Origin: Cupriavidus taiwanensis
Lineage (GTDB): Bacteria > Pseudomonadota > Gammaproteobacteria > Burkholderiales > Burkholderiaceae
NCBI RefSeq assembly: GCF_900250075.1
Contig: NZ_LT977071.1
Location: forward strand, 2,715,546-2,779,545
DNA: 64,000 bases
Reading direction: 5' to 3'
Shown here in pieces: positions 9,400-18,010 of this stretch; the first letter of the stretch is position 1, and each line of letters opens with the position of its first letter. The position numbers were made by a program, and so were the translations under genes. The notes under the pieces were generated by a model. That model searched no databases. It saw only the letters and a program-made list of their open reading frames with translations, and was not told the origin of the DNA.

Positions 9400-10742
9400 T
9401 TTGTCGCCCCGACAGCGGTCTGCCCGGAGGCGCCGATCTCGCTGCTGAACAGGTAGCCGGCCTGCGCCGCATCGGTGCCGGCCAGCGCGCCGCGCACGGT
9501 GGCGTTGCCCGCCGCCTGGTCGCTGCGCAGGATGCCGTCGCCCGTCACCGAGCCTTGCGCACGCATCTGGTGGCGGAGCTGGCCGGTGCTGACGGTCAGG
9601 CTTGTGTCGAAGCGGCGCTTGGCGAAATCGATCACCAGCGAGGGATCGGCGACGGTCGCCGCGGTCGCCTTGCCGTCGCCCACCACGTAGGCCTCGGCCC
9701 CCTTCAGCTGGAAGCCGAACACGCCCGTGACCGGCATCGTCATCGGCTCGCGCGTGTCGCGCACCATGGCGAAGGGGCCGAAGCCGCCCATCGCCACAAT
9801 GTCGCGCACGCCGGCGCGCAGGTTGTCCAGGCTGGTATCCGCGGGCAGGTTGGCCAGGGCCTGGTAGCGGCCCCAGAACAGCTTCTGCGCCTCCGGCGGG
9901 GCGGGCGGCGGCGGGCGCACCACCGGCGGCTCCGGCACGGGCGCGGGAGCCGGGCGCGGCTCGGGCAGCGACCTGACGGCGTCGCCGAATGCGATCTCGT
10001 TGGCGGTGACCACCGCCGGGGAGCTCACCGCCGAGGTCTTGACCTGTCCGCCGGCGACGCTCCCCTCGTCCTTGCCGGGGGGCGCCACCGCCTCCGGCGA
10101 CAGGTGCTGGAACTGCGGCCCGAGCAGCGTCGGCTGGGTCTCGCCATGGCGCAGCTGCAGGATGCTGCCGCCGGCCTGGCTCGACAGCCCCATGCCGCCA
10201 TCGCACGGGCCCATGTCCGCGGGCCGGCAGCCTGCAAGGAACGGGGACATCACAATGCCGCCGGAACGCACGCTGGCACGCGTGGTGCGGGCGTCGGTGA
10301 AAACCGAGAAGTCAGTGCCGCGGATGCCGATCGCCGCCACCGGGGTGTTCATGCGGAAGCGCTCCCGCGCCGCCTGGGCGCCTTCGCCGGAGATGGTGCG
10401 CACCACGCCGCGGTTCAACCTGAGCTTGATCCGGGTATTGGCGGGCGCGGCGCTGTCGTAGGCGTAGGCCTCGATGGTCAGGCTGGAGTTCGGGCGCAGG
10501 CTGACAAAACCGCGGTCCACCGTGTTGACGTAGACATAGCCGTCGCTGCCGGTCTCCAGCGTCACGCCTTCGTGCAGCGCGCTGCCGGCCTGCAGCGGCT
10601 GGCGCTGGCCATGCGCCTCGACCCAGGCGCTGCCGGCCACCACCGCGATCTTGCCCACCTCGGCCGGTCCCTGCGCCCATGCCAATACCGCCCAGCCGAT
10701 CGACAGGCAGCCGATCAGCATTCCCCGGATCATCGTTTTCAT
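9387..10742 (-). CDS. Exported FecR-domain protein
   Basis: The 451-residue protein starts MKTMIRGMLIGCLSIGWAVL with a Sec signal cut after AWA. A FecR domain follows at about 28-180 (GSAWVEAHGQRQPLQAG, ETGSDGYVYVNT, TPVAAIGIRGTDFSV), then a Pro-rich linker near residue 250-280 and a C-terminal domain of unknown type. FecR domains with CHASE2 cyclases form a recurrent gene pair in Burkholderiales; here FecR could be the periplasmic ligand or partner of the CHASE2 sensor. A purine-rich GGGG sits upstream of the ATG at 10742. Expression probably comes from the bidirectional CRP-like promoter at 10840-10909, giving a leader of about 91 bases. Confidence 0.87.
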   Translation of the reverse strand: MKTMIRGMLIGCLSIGWAVLAWAQGPAEVGKIAVVAGSAWVEAHGQRQPLQAGSALHEGVTLETGSDGYVYVNTVDRGFVSLRPNSSLTIEAYAYDSAAPANTRIKLRLNRGVVRTISGEGAQAARERFRMNTPVAAIGIRGTDFSVFTDARTTRASVRSGGIVMSPFLAGCRPADMGPCDGGMGLSSQAGGSILQLRHGETQPTLLGPQFQHLSPEAVAPPGKDEGSVAGGQVKTSAVSSPAVVTANEIAFGDAVRSLPEPRPAPAPVPEPPVVRPPPPAPPEAQKLFWGRYQALANLPADTSLDNLRAGVRDIVAMGGFGPFAMVRDTREPMTMPVTGVFGFQLKGAEAYVVGDGKATAATVADPSLVIDFAKRRFDTSLTVSTGQLRHQMRAQGSVTGDGILRSDQAAGNATVRGALAGTDAAQAGYLFSSEIGASGQTAVGATNWGR

Positions 10743-10839
10743 TGCAACCCCTTCTGACTTCGGTGCGGCCCTGGGGACGCACGCCGGCCCCTGTGCGGGT
10801 CGCCCCGGGGGCTCCCGCATCGTCGACAGGCTGGCGATG

Positions 10840-10909
10840 ATGATGACCGAGCCATGCCCGGTGCTTTGTGACAGGAGTCACAAACGCGGCCAACGCGGAC
10901 GTGTTAGCT
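10840..10909. promoter_or_regulatory. Bidirectional CRP-like promoter, cyclase operon / crp-type gene
   Basis: A perfect palindrome TGTGACAGGAGTCACA lies at 10867-10882 (centre 10874.5). On the plus strand TTAGCT (10904-10909) is exactly 32 bp away and would start the regulator mRNA near 10916. On the minus strand CATCAT (10845-10840) is also 32 bp away and would start the FecR-cyclase operon near 10833. One site could therefore activate both sides and give autoregulation. Confidence 0.72.
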
Positions 10910-10939
10910 TGGATGTGGGGTGACAGCTATGTAACGTCC

Positions 10940-11677
10940 ATGTCTAGAATTTCAGCAATGAAGCCGCTTGAGCTGCTCAGGCGACAACGTCTCCTGGCCG
11001 GCCTGGATGACGAAACGCTGCTCGAGCTGCAGGCCGAGATCCGGATCCAGCGGTTTCGCAAGCGGGAATTTGTCGTTCACCACGGCGCCGCCGGCGATTC
11101 GCTGATGATGCTGCTGAGCGGCCGGCTGCAGGTCATCGCACTGGCGGAGGACGGGCGCGAAGTGGGGCTAGATTTCGTCGAGCCCGGCGACTATTTCGGG
11201 GAGCTGTCCATCATCGACGGCCTGCCCCGCTCCGCCTCGATCGTCGCCAGCGTCGATTCGCTGGTCGGCTTCCTGCCCCGGCAGAAGGCGAAGTGGTTGT
11301 TCTACAACCACCCCAGCGTGATCGAAACACTGCTGCAGAAGCTGTGCAACACGATCCGCCAGGCCTCCAGCTACCGTTCGATGCTCGGCATGAACCGGGC
11401 GTACTCGCGCGTCTATGCGATCCTGATGAGCGCCGCGCGCAACCCGACCGGCAACCTGGTCACGATCGAGAACCTGCCCAACCAGCAGGGCATCGCGATC
11501 ATGGCCAATGTCAGCCGCGAGACCGTGTCGCGCGCGATCCACGCCCTGGTCAGCACCGGTATCGTCCAGAAAGACCTGCGCCGGCTGATCGTGCGCGAGC
11601 CGGTCATCCTGGAAAAGCTGGCCAAGGGCGAAGCCGAGATTCAGGTACGTAAGAAGCCCGAGGCAAAGGCGGCGTAG
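10940..11677 (+). CDS. CRP/FNR-superfamily cyclic-nucleotide-responsive regulator
   Basis: The 245-residue regulator has an N-terminal cNMP-binding beta-roll (residues about 20-135), a long dimer helix and a C-terminal Crp winged helix. The phosphate-binding cassette reads GELSIIDGLPRSASI, keeping the Glu and the Arg-Ser pair that hold cAMP in E. coli CRP. The recognition helix VSRETVSRAIHAL keeps the equivalents of Arg180, Glu181 and Arg185, which read TGTGA half sites. No FNR-type Cys cluster is present. I use the ATG at 10940; MKPLELL at 10958 is possible. It sits 24 bases after its predicted start site, divergent from the cyclase operon. Its 3' end overlaps the convergent glycosyltransferase gene by 37 bp. 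Confidence 0.93.
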   Translation: MSRISAMKPLELLRRQRLLAGLDDETLLELQAEIRIQRFRKREFVVHHGAAGDSLMMLLSGRLQVIALAEDGREVGLDFVEPGDYFGELSIIDGLPRSASIVASVDSLVGFLPRQKAKWLFYNHPSVIETLLQKLCNTIRQASSYRSMLGMNRAYSRVYAILMSAARNPTGNLVTIENLPNQQGIAIMANVSRETVSRAIHALVSTGIVQKDLRRLIVREPVILEKLAKGEAEIQVRKKPEAKAA

Positions 11678-14070
11678 CGTTCGCCGATCTTGCGCCAGTC
11701 GCCGCTCGCGGCGACCTTGGCGCGCGCCGACGCAACCAGCGCGCCGTGGCGGCCGGCGTCGAGCGCGTGCGCGGCGCACAAGGCGCCGGCGAGGTCGTCG
11801 GCCTCGATCGGCACGAAGTCCTCCCACGCGGTCAGGCCGCTGCCGCGCGCGCCGAACGCCGTGCTCAGCACCAGCAGGCCGCTGGCCGTGTACTCGGCCA
11901 GCTTCAGGTTGGTGCCGGAGCCGGCCCGCACGGGATTGAGGCCGTAATCGGCCAGGCCGAGCCACAGCGACTTCTCGGCCGCATCGACCACCCCGAGCAT
12001 GGCGACATTGCCGGGCCGCGCATCGGCGTCGATCATGCCGCAGACCGAGCCCATGATGGCAAAATCCAGCGCCGGGCTGCGCGCGGCGGCCGCCAGCACC
12101 AGCAAGGCGGCTTCGAGATTGGGTCCATGGGCACTGCCCATGAACAGGGCCAGTGGCCGTTCCTTGCCCAGGCGGTGCCCGCGGGCGTGGCGCTCGGCAA
12201 CCGCCACGAACGGCGTCTCGGCGATCTCGATGCCGTTGGCCAGCACCGCCACCGGCGTTCCGTCGAGCTGGTACAGCTCGCGCAGCCGCTCGGCATCGAG
12301 CTCGCTGCAAGCGGTCACGCCGCACGCCTGCTCGGCGCACTGGCGCTCGAAGTGCCGCACCAGCTGGGCCGCCCACGCGTGCCGGCCATACATGCCCGCC
12401 TTCAGGTCGTACTCGACATTGTGCGCCTCGTACAGGTGCGGACGCGGCGCGCCGGCAGCCTGCAAGGCGGGGAAGCCGTACGGATGCGCGCAAACCGACA
12501 GCTCCGCGGTGCGCAGCTGCTCGCGCAGCGCCTCGAGCCACTGCGGCACGCTGTCGGGGTGCATGGCGGCGGCCAGGTCGCCCGCCGACACGCCAAGCTT
12601 TTGTTCGAGGTCGCGGGCCTGCTCGCGCAGGCGCGGCGTCACCGGCACCACCTCCTCCACCACCCCCGGCGCCAGCGGCCTGGCATGGCGCGGCATGGCG
12701 GTGTCCGCCAGGTTGACGAAGCGCACCTCGAACGCCTGCGCCAGGTGGCGGTACAGGCCGAACAGCCGCAGCTTGCCGCCGCTGACCACCGGCTCGACCG
12801 GGAACGTATTGACCACCACGATGCGGGGCTTGGCCGGGCGTGCCACATGCGCCGCGCAGGGCGCCGGCGCGCACGCCGAAGCAGCAGCGGGGGCGGCACC
12901 GGACAGCAACCAGTCGCCAAAAGCCTGCCAGTGGATCGCCGCCGCGCGTTCGCGCGCGCGCCGGCCCATCGCGGCGACGCCGGCCGGGTCCGCCGCAAGC
13001 CGCGCGATGGCCGCGCCTAGCGACTGCGCGTCGGGGGCCGCGATCACGCCATTGACGCCATCCTCGATCAGCTCGGTGGGTCCGCCGCTGTCGCTGACGG
13101 TCAGCACCGGCCGCCCGCACAGCATCGCCTCGAGCGTGATCAGGCCATAGTCCTCCTGGTACGGCACGAAGGGCACGAATGCCGCGCCAGCATAGGCCCG
13201 GGCCAGTTCCGCATCGGTCAGCCGGCCCAGGAACTGAATGCCGTCGTGGCACGCCGCGCGCGCGCGCAGGGCCTTTTCTTCCGGGCCGGCGCCGGCGATG
13301 CGCAGCGGCAGCGTCGCGCCGCTGCGCTGATAGGCATCGATCAGCAAGTCGATACGCTTGCCACCCACCAGCCGGCTCGCGGTGAAGATGCCGGCGTCGT
13401 CCGGCAGCGCGGCGGGCGCCAGTCCTTCCAGCCCGGTCGGGTGATGGCACACCTCGACCTGGCAGCCGGCCGGAAAATGCGACGCACGCTCGCGCACCGT
13501 GCGCGAGATCGCCGCGTAGCGCCGGATATGGCCGGGCTGCATGCCGATGCGGTCGAGCAGGTGCACCACCGCGCGCGCGAACGTGCCGGGAAAATGCAGC
13601 AGTTCCGGCGGCGCATCCGCGCGCGTCAGGGCGGCCAGCAGGGTCTCGGCCACCTCCGCGGCATCCAGGTTTTCGCCGCCGTGGCCCGCCAGCAAGGCGG
13701 CCTCCAGTCCCGGCGGCAGCCGCAGGCGCGCCACCGTGGCGGCGTCCGGCGGGCGCGCCAGGTGCGCCGGGCAAGTGTCATAGAGGCCGCGCAGCTTGTG
13801 CTGCAGGTAGACCATATGGTTGGGATGCCGGACCATCCACGCCGGGTACTTGGTGCTGATGACGAGGTCGAAATGGCTCAGGTCCAGGCGGGCGAAGGTG
13901 CGGTAGCTGCCGATCAGCTCGATCAGGTTGCGCTCCGGGCTCGGCAGCTTGATCAGCTCGGCCACCACGCCCGCACGCCGGTTCAGTTCGCGCAGCATGC
14001 CCCACCAGAGGTTCTCGGCGCCGCCGATGATAAAAGGCACCGGACTCGGTGCCACGATCGCTACTCTCAT
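11641..14070 (-). CDS. Two-domain glycosyltransferase (tandem GT4-like modules)
   Basis: The 809-residue protein joins two GT-B glycosyltransferases. Module one (about 1-395) starts MRVAIVAPSPVPFIIGGAEN and carries the GT4 sugar-nucleotide motif FVPYQEDYGLITLEAMLCGRP. A low-complexity Ala/Pro linker (about 395-418) leads to module two (PRIVVVNTFPVEPVVSGGK onward), whose catalytic half reads LNPVRAGSGTNLKLAEYTASG. It is the last gene of the secretion/polysaccharide operon, 48 bp after the preceding gene, and should transfer two sugars of the exported glycan. The stop lies inside the crp-type gene on the other strand. Confidence 0.85.
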   Translation of the reverse strand: MRVAIVAPSPVPFIIGGAENLWWGMLRELNRRAGVVAELIKLPSPERNLIELIGSYRTFARLDLSHFDLVISTKYPAWMVRHPNHMVYLQHKLRGLYDTCPAHLARPPDAATVARLRLPPGLEAALLAGHGGENLDAAEVAETLLAALTRADAPPELLHFPGTFARAVVHLLDRIGMQPGHIRRYAAISRTVRERASHFPAGCQVEVCHHPTGLEGLAPAALPDDAGIFTASRLVGGKRIDLLIDAYQRSGATLPLRIAGAGPEEKALRARAACHDGIQFLGRLTDAELARAYAGAAFVPFVPYQEDYGLITLEAMLCGRPVLTVSDSGGPTELIEDGVNGVIAAPDAQSLGAAIARLAADPAGVAAMGRRARERAAAIHWQAFGDWLLSGAAPAAASACAPAPCAAHVARPAKPRIVVVNTFPVEPVVSGGKLRLFGLYRHLAQAFEVRFVNLADTAMPRHARPLAPGVVEEVVPVTPRLREQARDLEQKLGVSAGDLAAAMHPDSVPQWLEALREQLRTAELSVCAHPYGFPALQAAGAPRPHLYEAHNVEYDLKAGMYGRHAWAAQLVRHFERQCAEQACGVTACSELDAERLRELYQLDGTPVAVLANGIEIAETPFVAVAERHARGHRLGKERPLALFMGSAHGPNLEAALLVLAAAARSPALDFAIMGSVCGMIDADARPGNVAMLGVVDAAEKSLWLGLADYGLNPVRAGSGTNLKLAEYTASGLLVLSTAFGARGSGLTAWEDFVPIEADDLAGALCAAHALDAGRHGALVASARAKVAASGDWRKIGERYAAFASGFLRT

Positions 14071-14118
14071 GTGTTCCGCTCTACCATGATGTGGTCAGTT
14101 GTCTTCACGGTGGGCCAC

Positions 14119-15144
14119 TCACGAGGTCAGCGTCGCGACCACGTGTTCCCAGCCGATGCCGCGCGCCAGCAGCATCTGGCGGCCGGCCACGCCCATCTCG
14201 GCGGCCTGCTCCGGACGCGCCGCGATGGCCTCCAGCGTCGCGGCCAGCGCGTCCGGGTCCGGCGGCACCACCCAGCCGTTTTCCCCGTGCCGCACGAACT
14301 CGAGCGGCCCGCCGCCGTCGCTGCAGACCACCACCGGCTTGGCGGACAGCATCGCCTCGAGCGGCACATAGCCGTAGTCTTCGTCGCGCGCGGGAAAGCA
14401 CACGGCAAGGGCGCGGGCGTAGAAGTGCAGCTTCTCCTGTTCGCTGATCTCGCCCAGCAGCGCCACGCGGTGGCCCACGCCCAGCGCCTCGATCCGCTGG
14501 CGCAGCATTTCCATCTGGCCGCCGGTGCCGGCCAGCACGATCGACAGGCCGCCACGCAGCCGCGCGGCGGCCTCGACCAGCAGCGCCTGGCGCTTGAGCG
14601 TCTCAAGCCGGCTCGGCATGAAGATGAACGGCAGCGCCGCTTCGCAGCGGAACTGCCCCACCAGCGGCGGCGGGTGATAGAGCGGCTCGGCTTCGATCTG
14701 GTTGTACTGCCACAGCCGCTGCGCCACGCGCTGCGAGTTGGCAAAGCGCCGGCGGGTGCGGGCAAGGCTGGCGTTGTCGAAGGCGATCACACGCTCGCGC
14801 AGGCGCCGCAGCGGCGGCGTGGCCGCGGCTTCGGCATACAGGTCGTACACGGCGCGATGCTGGTGCATCACCCACACGTGGTGATCCGGGTGCGCAAGCC
14901 CCCAGCCCGGGAACTGCAGGCTGATCACGCGGTCGATCTCGACGCCGTTGGGGCGATGCATATCGAGCGCGGCTGCGTGCGCCATGGCCTGCTCCACGGC
15001 GTGCTCCGGCCCGAAGCGAAACGGCAGCCGCAGCACCTCGAGCGTGTGCCCGGCCTCGCGCAGCGCGGCGGCGAGATTGGCGATGTGGTACTCGGCGCCG
15101 CCGTGCAGGAACGGCACCAGGTTCGCGGTCAGCAGGATCTTCAC
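14119..15144 (-). CDS. Glycosyltransferase family 4 protein
   Basis: The 341-residue GT-B enzyme starts MKILLTANLVPFLHGGAEYH, the N-terminal Rossmann strand and glycine loop. The C-terminal donor site reads FPARDEDYGYVPLEAMLSAKP, with the GT4 E-x7-E pattern. The start is a GTG at 15144 overlapping the stop of the methyltransferase gene (GTGA), so translation is coupled. A longer ATG form at 15231 would lie inside that gene and adds unrelated residues. It probably builds the O-polysaccharide exported by the Wzm/Wzt pair encoded upstream in the same operon; donor and linkage are unknown. Confidence 0.87.
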   Translation of the reverse strand: MKILLTANLVPFLHGGAEYHIANLAAALREAGHTLEVLRLPFRFGPEHAVEQAMAHAAALDMHRPNGVEIDRVISLQFPGWGLAHPDHHVWVMHQHRAVYDLYAEAAATPPLRRLRERVIAFDNASLARTRRRFANSQRVAQRLWQYNQIEAEPLYHPPPLVGQFRCEAALPFIFMPSRLETLKRQALLVEAAARLRGGLSIVLAGTGGQMEMLRQRIEALGVGHRVALLGEISEQEKLHFYARALAVCFPARDEDYGYVPLEAMLSAKPVVVCSDGGGPLEFVRHGENGWVVPPDPDALAATLEAIAARPEQAAEMGVAGRQMLLARGIGWEHVVATLTS

Positions 15145-16739
15145 GGTGCGGCGGCTTCGTGCGGCGGCGCCGGCGTGGCCTTCGGCAGCAGCGGCTTGCG
15201 CGCGATCATGGCGTAGTCCTGCGGTCCGCACAGGTGGCCGTTGACACGTTCGGTCAAGGGGTCGTCGCCGGGCACCTTGGCCGCTGCCGGATAGGGATTG
15301 AGCCGCAGCACCTGCGGCGCCTCGAAGCCGTGGAATGCCAGCAGGAACGACAGCGACGTCGGCGTGACCGGATTGCGGTGGGAGAAGTCGTGATAGAAGG
15401 TATGGCTGCCCACCAGCAGGTTCTCCGGATTCGGCGTCTCGATCAGGATCGAGCCGCCCGGCGCCAGCACCCGCGCCGCGTTGGCGATCATCGCGTACAG
15501 CACTTCGAAAGGCAGATGCTCGACCACATGGAACGCCGTCACCGCGCCCAGCGCGGCGGCCGGCATGCGGGCCATGGCCTCAACGCCATCGCAGGCGTCG
15601 ACCTCCAGGCCGCGGCCGCGGCAGAACGCCACCATGGTGCTGTTGAGATCGACGCCGCGCGCCGGAATGCCGCGCTCGGCCAGCAGTTCCAGCCATTCGC
15701 CGCGTCCGCAGCCGATGTCCAGCACCGGGCCGGGTGCCGCCTTGCGCAGGGCCTCGATCCAGTCGTCATAGGCGGACAGCTTGCGGCGGATCTCTTCGCG
15801 CGAGCCGCGGTTCGCGTTCTCGAAGGCCATGTAATAGGCTTCGATCTGCGCGCGCAGGTCCGCGCCGGGCGCGGCCTCGCCATGCACGTTGTCGCCACCG
15901 CCGTGGTGGGGCAGCAGGCCTGGCACGGGCGGCGCGGTGCGGCGCTCGCCCATGCGCGACAGGCGCTCATGGGTCAGCTCGGCCGAGAGCTTGTCGAGCT
16001 GGTCTTCCAGCACGTCGAGGCGCGCGCGCGCGTCGCGCTGTTCGCGCAGGGCATTCAGCACGCTGCCCGCGACCGCCTCGATCGGCTTGCGCCAGGCGCG
16101 CTGCGCGCGCAGCATGCCGTCGCGTTGCCGCTGCAACGCATCGGCAAGCCAGATCCCCGCCGCCTCGCGGCTGGCCAGGCGCTGCTCGTAGCGGCCGAAG
16201 GCGCGCCGCGCCGGTCCGCCCAGGCCCAGCCGTACCGCGACGCGGGCCGCCAGGTACCGTGCCAGCAGTCCGGCGCCGCCGGCCAGCCGTACGCCGCGGC
16301 GACGGCCCTCGGCCGAGCCGCGCAGCTGTGCCACGACCCACAGCCGGCTGCCAGTCAACGCCAGCACCGCCGCGTAGTGCGCGGCGCCGGCTTCGTCGGG
16401 CTCGCGTCCCAGCAGCAGGCGGTAGGCCTGCCCGACAAACTCCGCGCGCGGGATCGACAGCAAATGGACCGGGTGCAGCACACCGTCCGCGCCGGCATAG
16501 CCCAGTTCCGGCAGCGCCGGCTCGGGCAGGCTCAGGTAGTCCGCGGACAGCGGATCGAGCGCGCTGGCCTTGCCATCGGCCGCGGCGGCCTCGGCGCGCA
16601 CGCGGGCGACCAGCGCCTCCAGCGCCGCGCGCGCCTGCTCCCGCGCCTGGTCCGCGCAAGCGGCGTCCGCACCTGGCGCGGGCCCGGCCGGCGCGACCGG
16701 TTCAGTGGGCTCGGATGGCGCATATCGCTCATGAAGCAA
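15141..16739 (-). CDS. DUF4214-containing SAM-dependent methyltransferase (glycan chain terminator type)
   Basis: The 532-residue protein has an N-terminal Ala/Glu-rich stretch, a DUF4214-like helix pair at about 90-125 (RAEFVGQAYRLLLGREPDEA), a coiled coil near 225-265 (DVLEDQLDKLSAELTHERL) and a class I methyltransferase domain (VLDIGCGRGEWLELLAERG, then FHVVEHLP and LIETPNPENLL). Methyltransferases with coiled coils beside Wzm/Wzt often cap O-antigen chains, as WbdD does, and this is the likely role. I chose TTG at 16739 because AAGGAG lies seven bases upstream and overlaps the Wzt 3' end. The DUF4214 part is shared with the secreted protein at 33316. Confidence 0.85.
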   Translation of the reverse strand: MLHERYAPSEPTEPVAPAGPAPGADAACADQAREQARAALEALVARVRAEAAAADGKASALDPLSADYLSLPEPALPELGYAGADGVLHPVHLLSIPRAEFVGQAYRLLLGREPDEAGAAHYAAVLALTGSRLWVVAQLRGSAEGRRRGVRLAGGAGLLARYLAARVAVRLGLGGPARRAFGRYEQRLASREAAGIWLADALQRQRDGMLRAQRAWRKPIEAVAGSVLNALREQRDARARLDVLEDQLDKLSAELTHERLSRMGERRTAPPVPGLLPHHGGGDNVHGEAAPGADLRAQIEAYYMAFENANRGSREEIRRKLSAYDDWIEALRKAAPGPVLDIGCGRGEWLELLAERGIPARGVDLNSTMVAFCRGRGLEVDACDGVEAMARMPAAALGAVTAFHVVEHLPFEVLYAMIANAARVLAPGGSILIETPNPENLLVGSHTFYHDFSHRNPVTPTSLSFLLAFHGFEAPQVLRLNPYPAAAKVPGDDPLTERVNGHLCGPQDYAMIARKPLLPKATPAPPHEAAAP

Positions 16740-18009
16740 AGGGAATCTCCTTGTCGGCACCGGCACCGGCGCGCACGCCCTGCGGCGTCTGGCTGAAGCT
16801 GACCGGCAGCTCGCACACCCCGGCGAAGGCGCAGGAACCAAATGCCGACACTTCGAACTCGAGTGCGTTGTCCAGCCAGTGCTGGCAGTTGTGAAGGTGG
16901 GTCAGCTCCGAGTGCACCGCGAGCGTGACCGAATAGCTGCCCGGCGCCAGCCGCACCGGGAAATCGAAGCGGCATTCCGACACCGTGCCGCGGCGGAACT
17001 CGACCCGGCGCCCCAGCAGTCCGGTATTGGTGCCGAACATGTCCTGGCCGAAGCGGTCGCGCAGCAGGAAGCCGACGTTCAGCGCCACATTGTCGTCCGA
17101 GGCCACGGCAAGCCGCAGGCTGACCGCATCGCCGCAGACAAACTTGCGCGATGCCCGGCCTTGTCCGTCATGCAGCGTGGCGGCCACGATGCGCGTGCGC
17201 CGTTGCCCGTAGTCGCGGTCGCCATCGCCGTCGTCGTCGCGCGCCGTCATCTGCATGTCGGCGGGCACCCCGGCGATCAGCCGGAAATAGCGGCTCACGG
17301 CCTGCTCCGGCGGGCCGTCGAACAGCAGCCGGCCCGCTTCGAGCACCACCGCGCGATTGCAGACCAGCTTGATCGCGTTGACATCGTGCGAGACAAAAAG
17401 AATGCCGCCACCCTGCTCCCGGTACTCGCGGATCCTGGCGATGCACTTCTGCTGGAAGCGGGCATCGCCTACCGACAGCGCTTCGTCGACGACAAAGCAG
17501 TCCGGATCCGCGTGAATGGCGATGGCAAAGCCAAGGCGCATCGTCATCCCTGACGAGTATGTGCGCACCGGGGCATCGATGAACGGCCCCAGCTCGGAGA
17601 ACGCGATGATGGCATCGCGCTTGCGCCGCACTTCCGCCGCGTCCATGCCCAGCAGCCGGGCATTGACGTCGATGTTGTCGCGCCCCGACAGGTTGGGATC
17701 GAACCCCGTGCCCAGTTCCAGCAGGCCGGTGACCCGGCCCGCATGCCGGACCGTGCCGGCATCGGGCAGCAGTACCCCGGTGACCAGCTTGAGCAGCGTG
17801 GACTTGCCCGCGCCGTTGCGCCCGATCACCCCGACTGCGTCGCCCGGCCGGACTTCCAGGCTGACGCCATCGAGCGCCTGGTGGTCGCGGTGGCAGGCCC
17901 GTCGCAGCAGCGCCTCCCTGAGCCGGTCCGCGGGGGTTGCGTAGAGGCGGAACGCCTTGCTGACGCGCGTCAGCGCGAGCAGCGGCGCCGTGGATGCAGT
18001 GCCCGGCAT
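16729..18009 (-). CDS. wzt: ABC transporter ATP-binding protein of polysaccharide export (Wzt-like)
   Basis: The 426-residue protein has an ABC domain (Walker A GRNGAGKST, signature YSSGM, Walker B CFVVDEALSVGD) and a C-terminal beta-sandwich of about 170 residues of the Wzt_C type, which recognises the modified end of the glycan. The start at 18009 lies one base after the permease stop; an upstream ATG at 18033 would overlap that gene. It should pair with the permease at 18011-18790 to export undecaprenyl-linked O-polysaccharide to the periplasm. The Wzt_C domain usually reads the terminal methyl or phosphate group, in keeping with the methyltransferase encoded next. Confidence 0.92.
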   Translation of the reverse strand: MPGTASTAPLLALTRVSKAFRLYATPADRLREALLRRACHRDHQALDGVSLEVRPGDAVGVIGRNGAGKSTLLKLVTGVLLPDAGTVRHAGRVTGLLELGTGFDPNLSGRDNIDVNARLLGMDAAEVRRKRDAIIAFSELGPFIDAPVRTYSSGMTMRLGFAIAIHADPDCFVVDEALSVGDARFQQKCIARIREYREQGGGILFVSHDVNAIKLVCNRAVVLEAGRLLFDGPPEQAVSRYFRLIAGVPADMQMTARDDDGDGDRDYGQRRTRIVAATLHDGQGRASRKFVCGDAVSLRLAVASDDNVALNVGFLLRDRFGQDMFGTNTGLLGRRVEFRRGTVSECRFDFPVRLAPGSYSVTLAVHSELTHLHNCQHWLDNALEFEVSAFGSCAFAGVCELPVSFSQTPQGVRAGAGADKEIPFAS

Positions 18010-18010
18010 G

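Noticed and set aside
11168..13774. 868-codon minus-strand frame overlapping the glycosyltransferase and crp-type genes
   Set aside because: Shadow frame of the 809-residue glycosyltransferase; composition is Arg/Ala/Gly-rich with no motifs.
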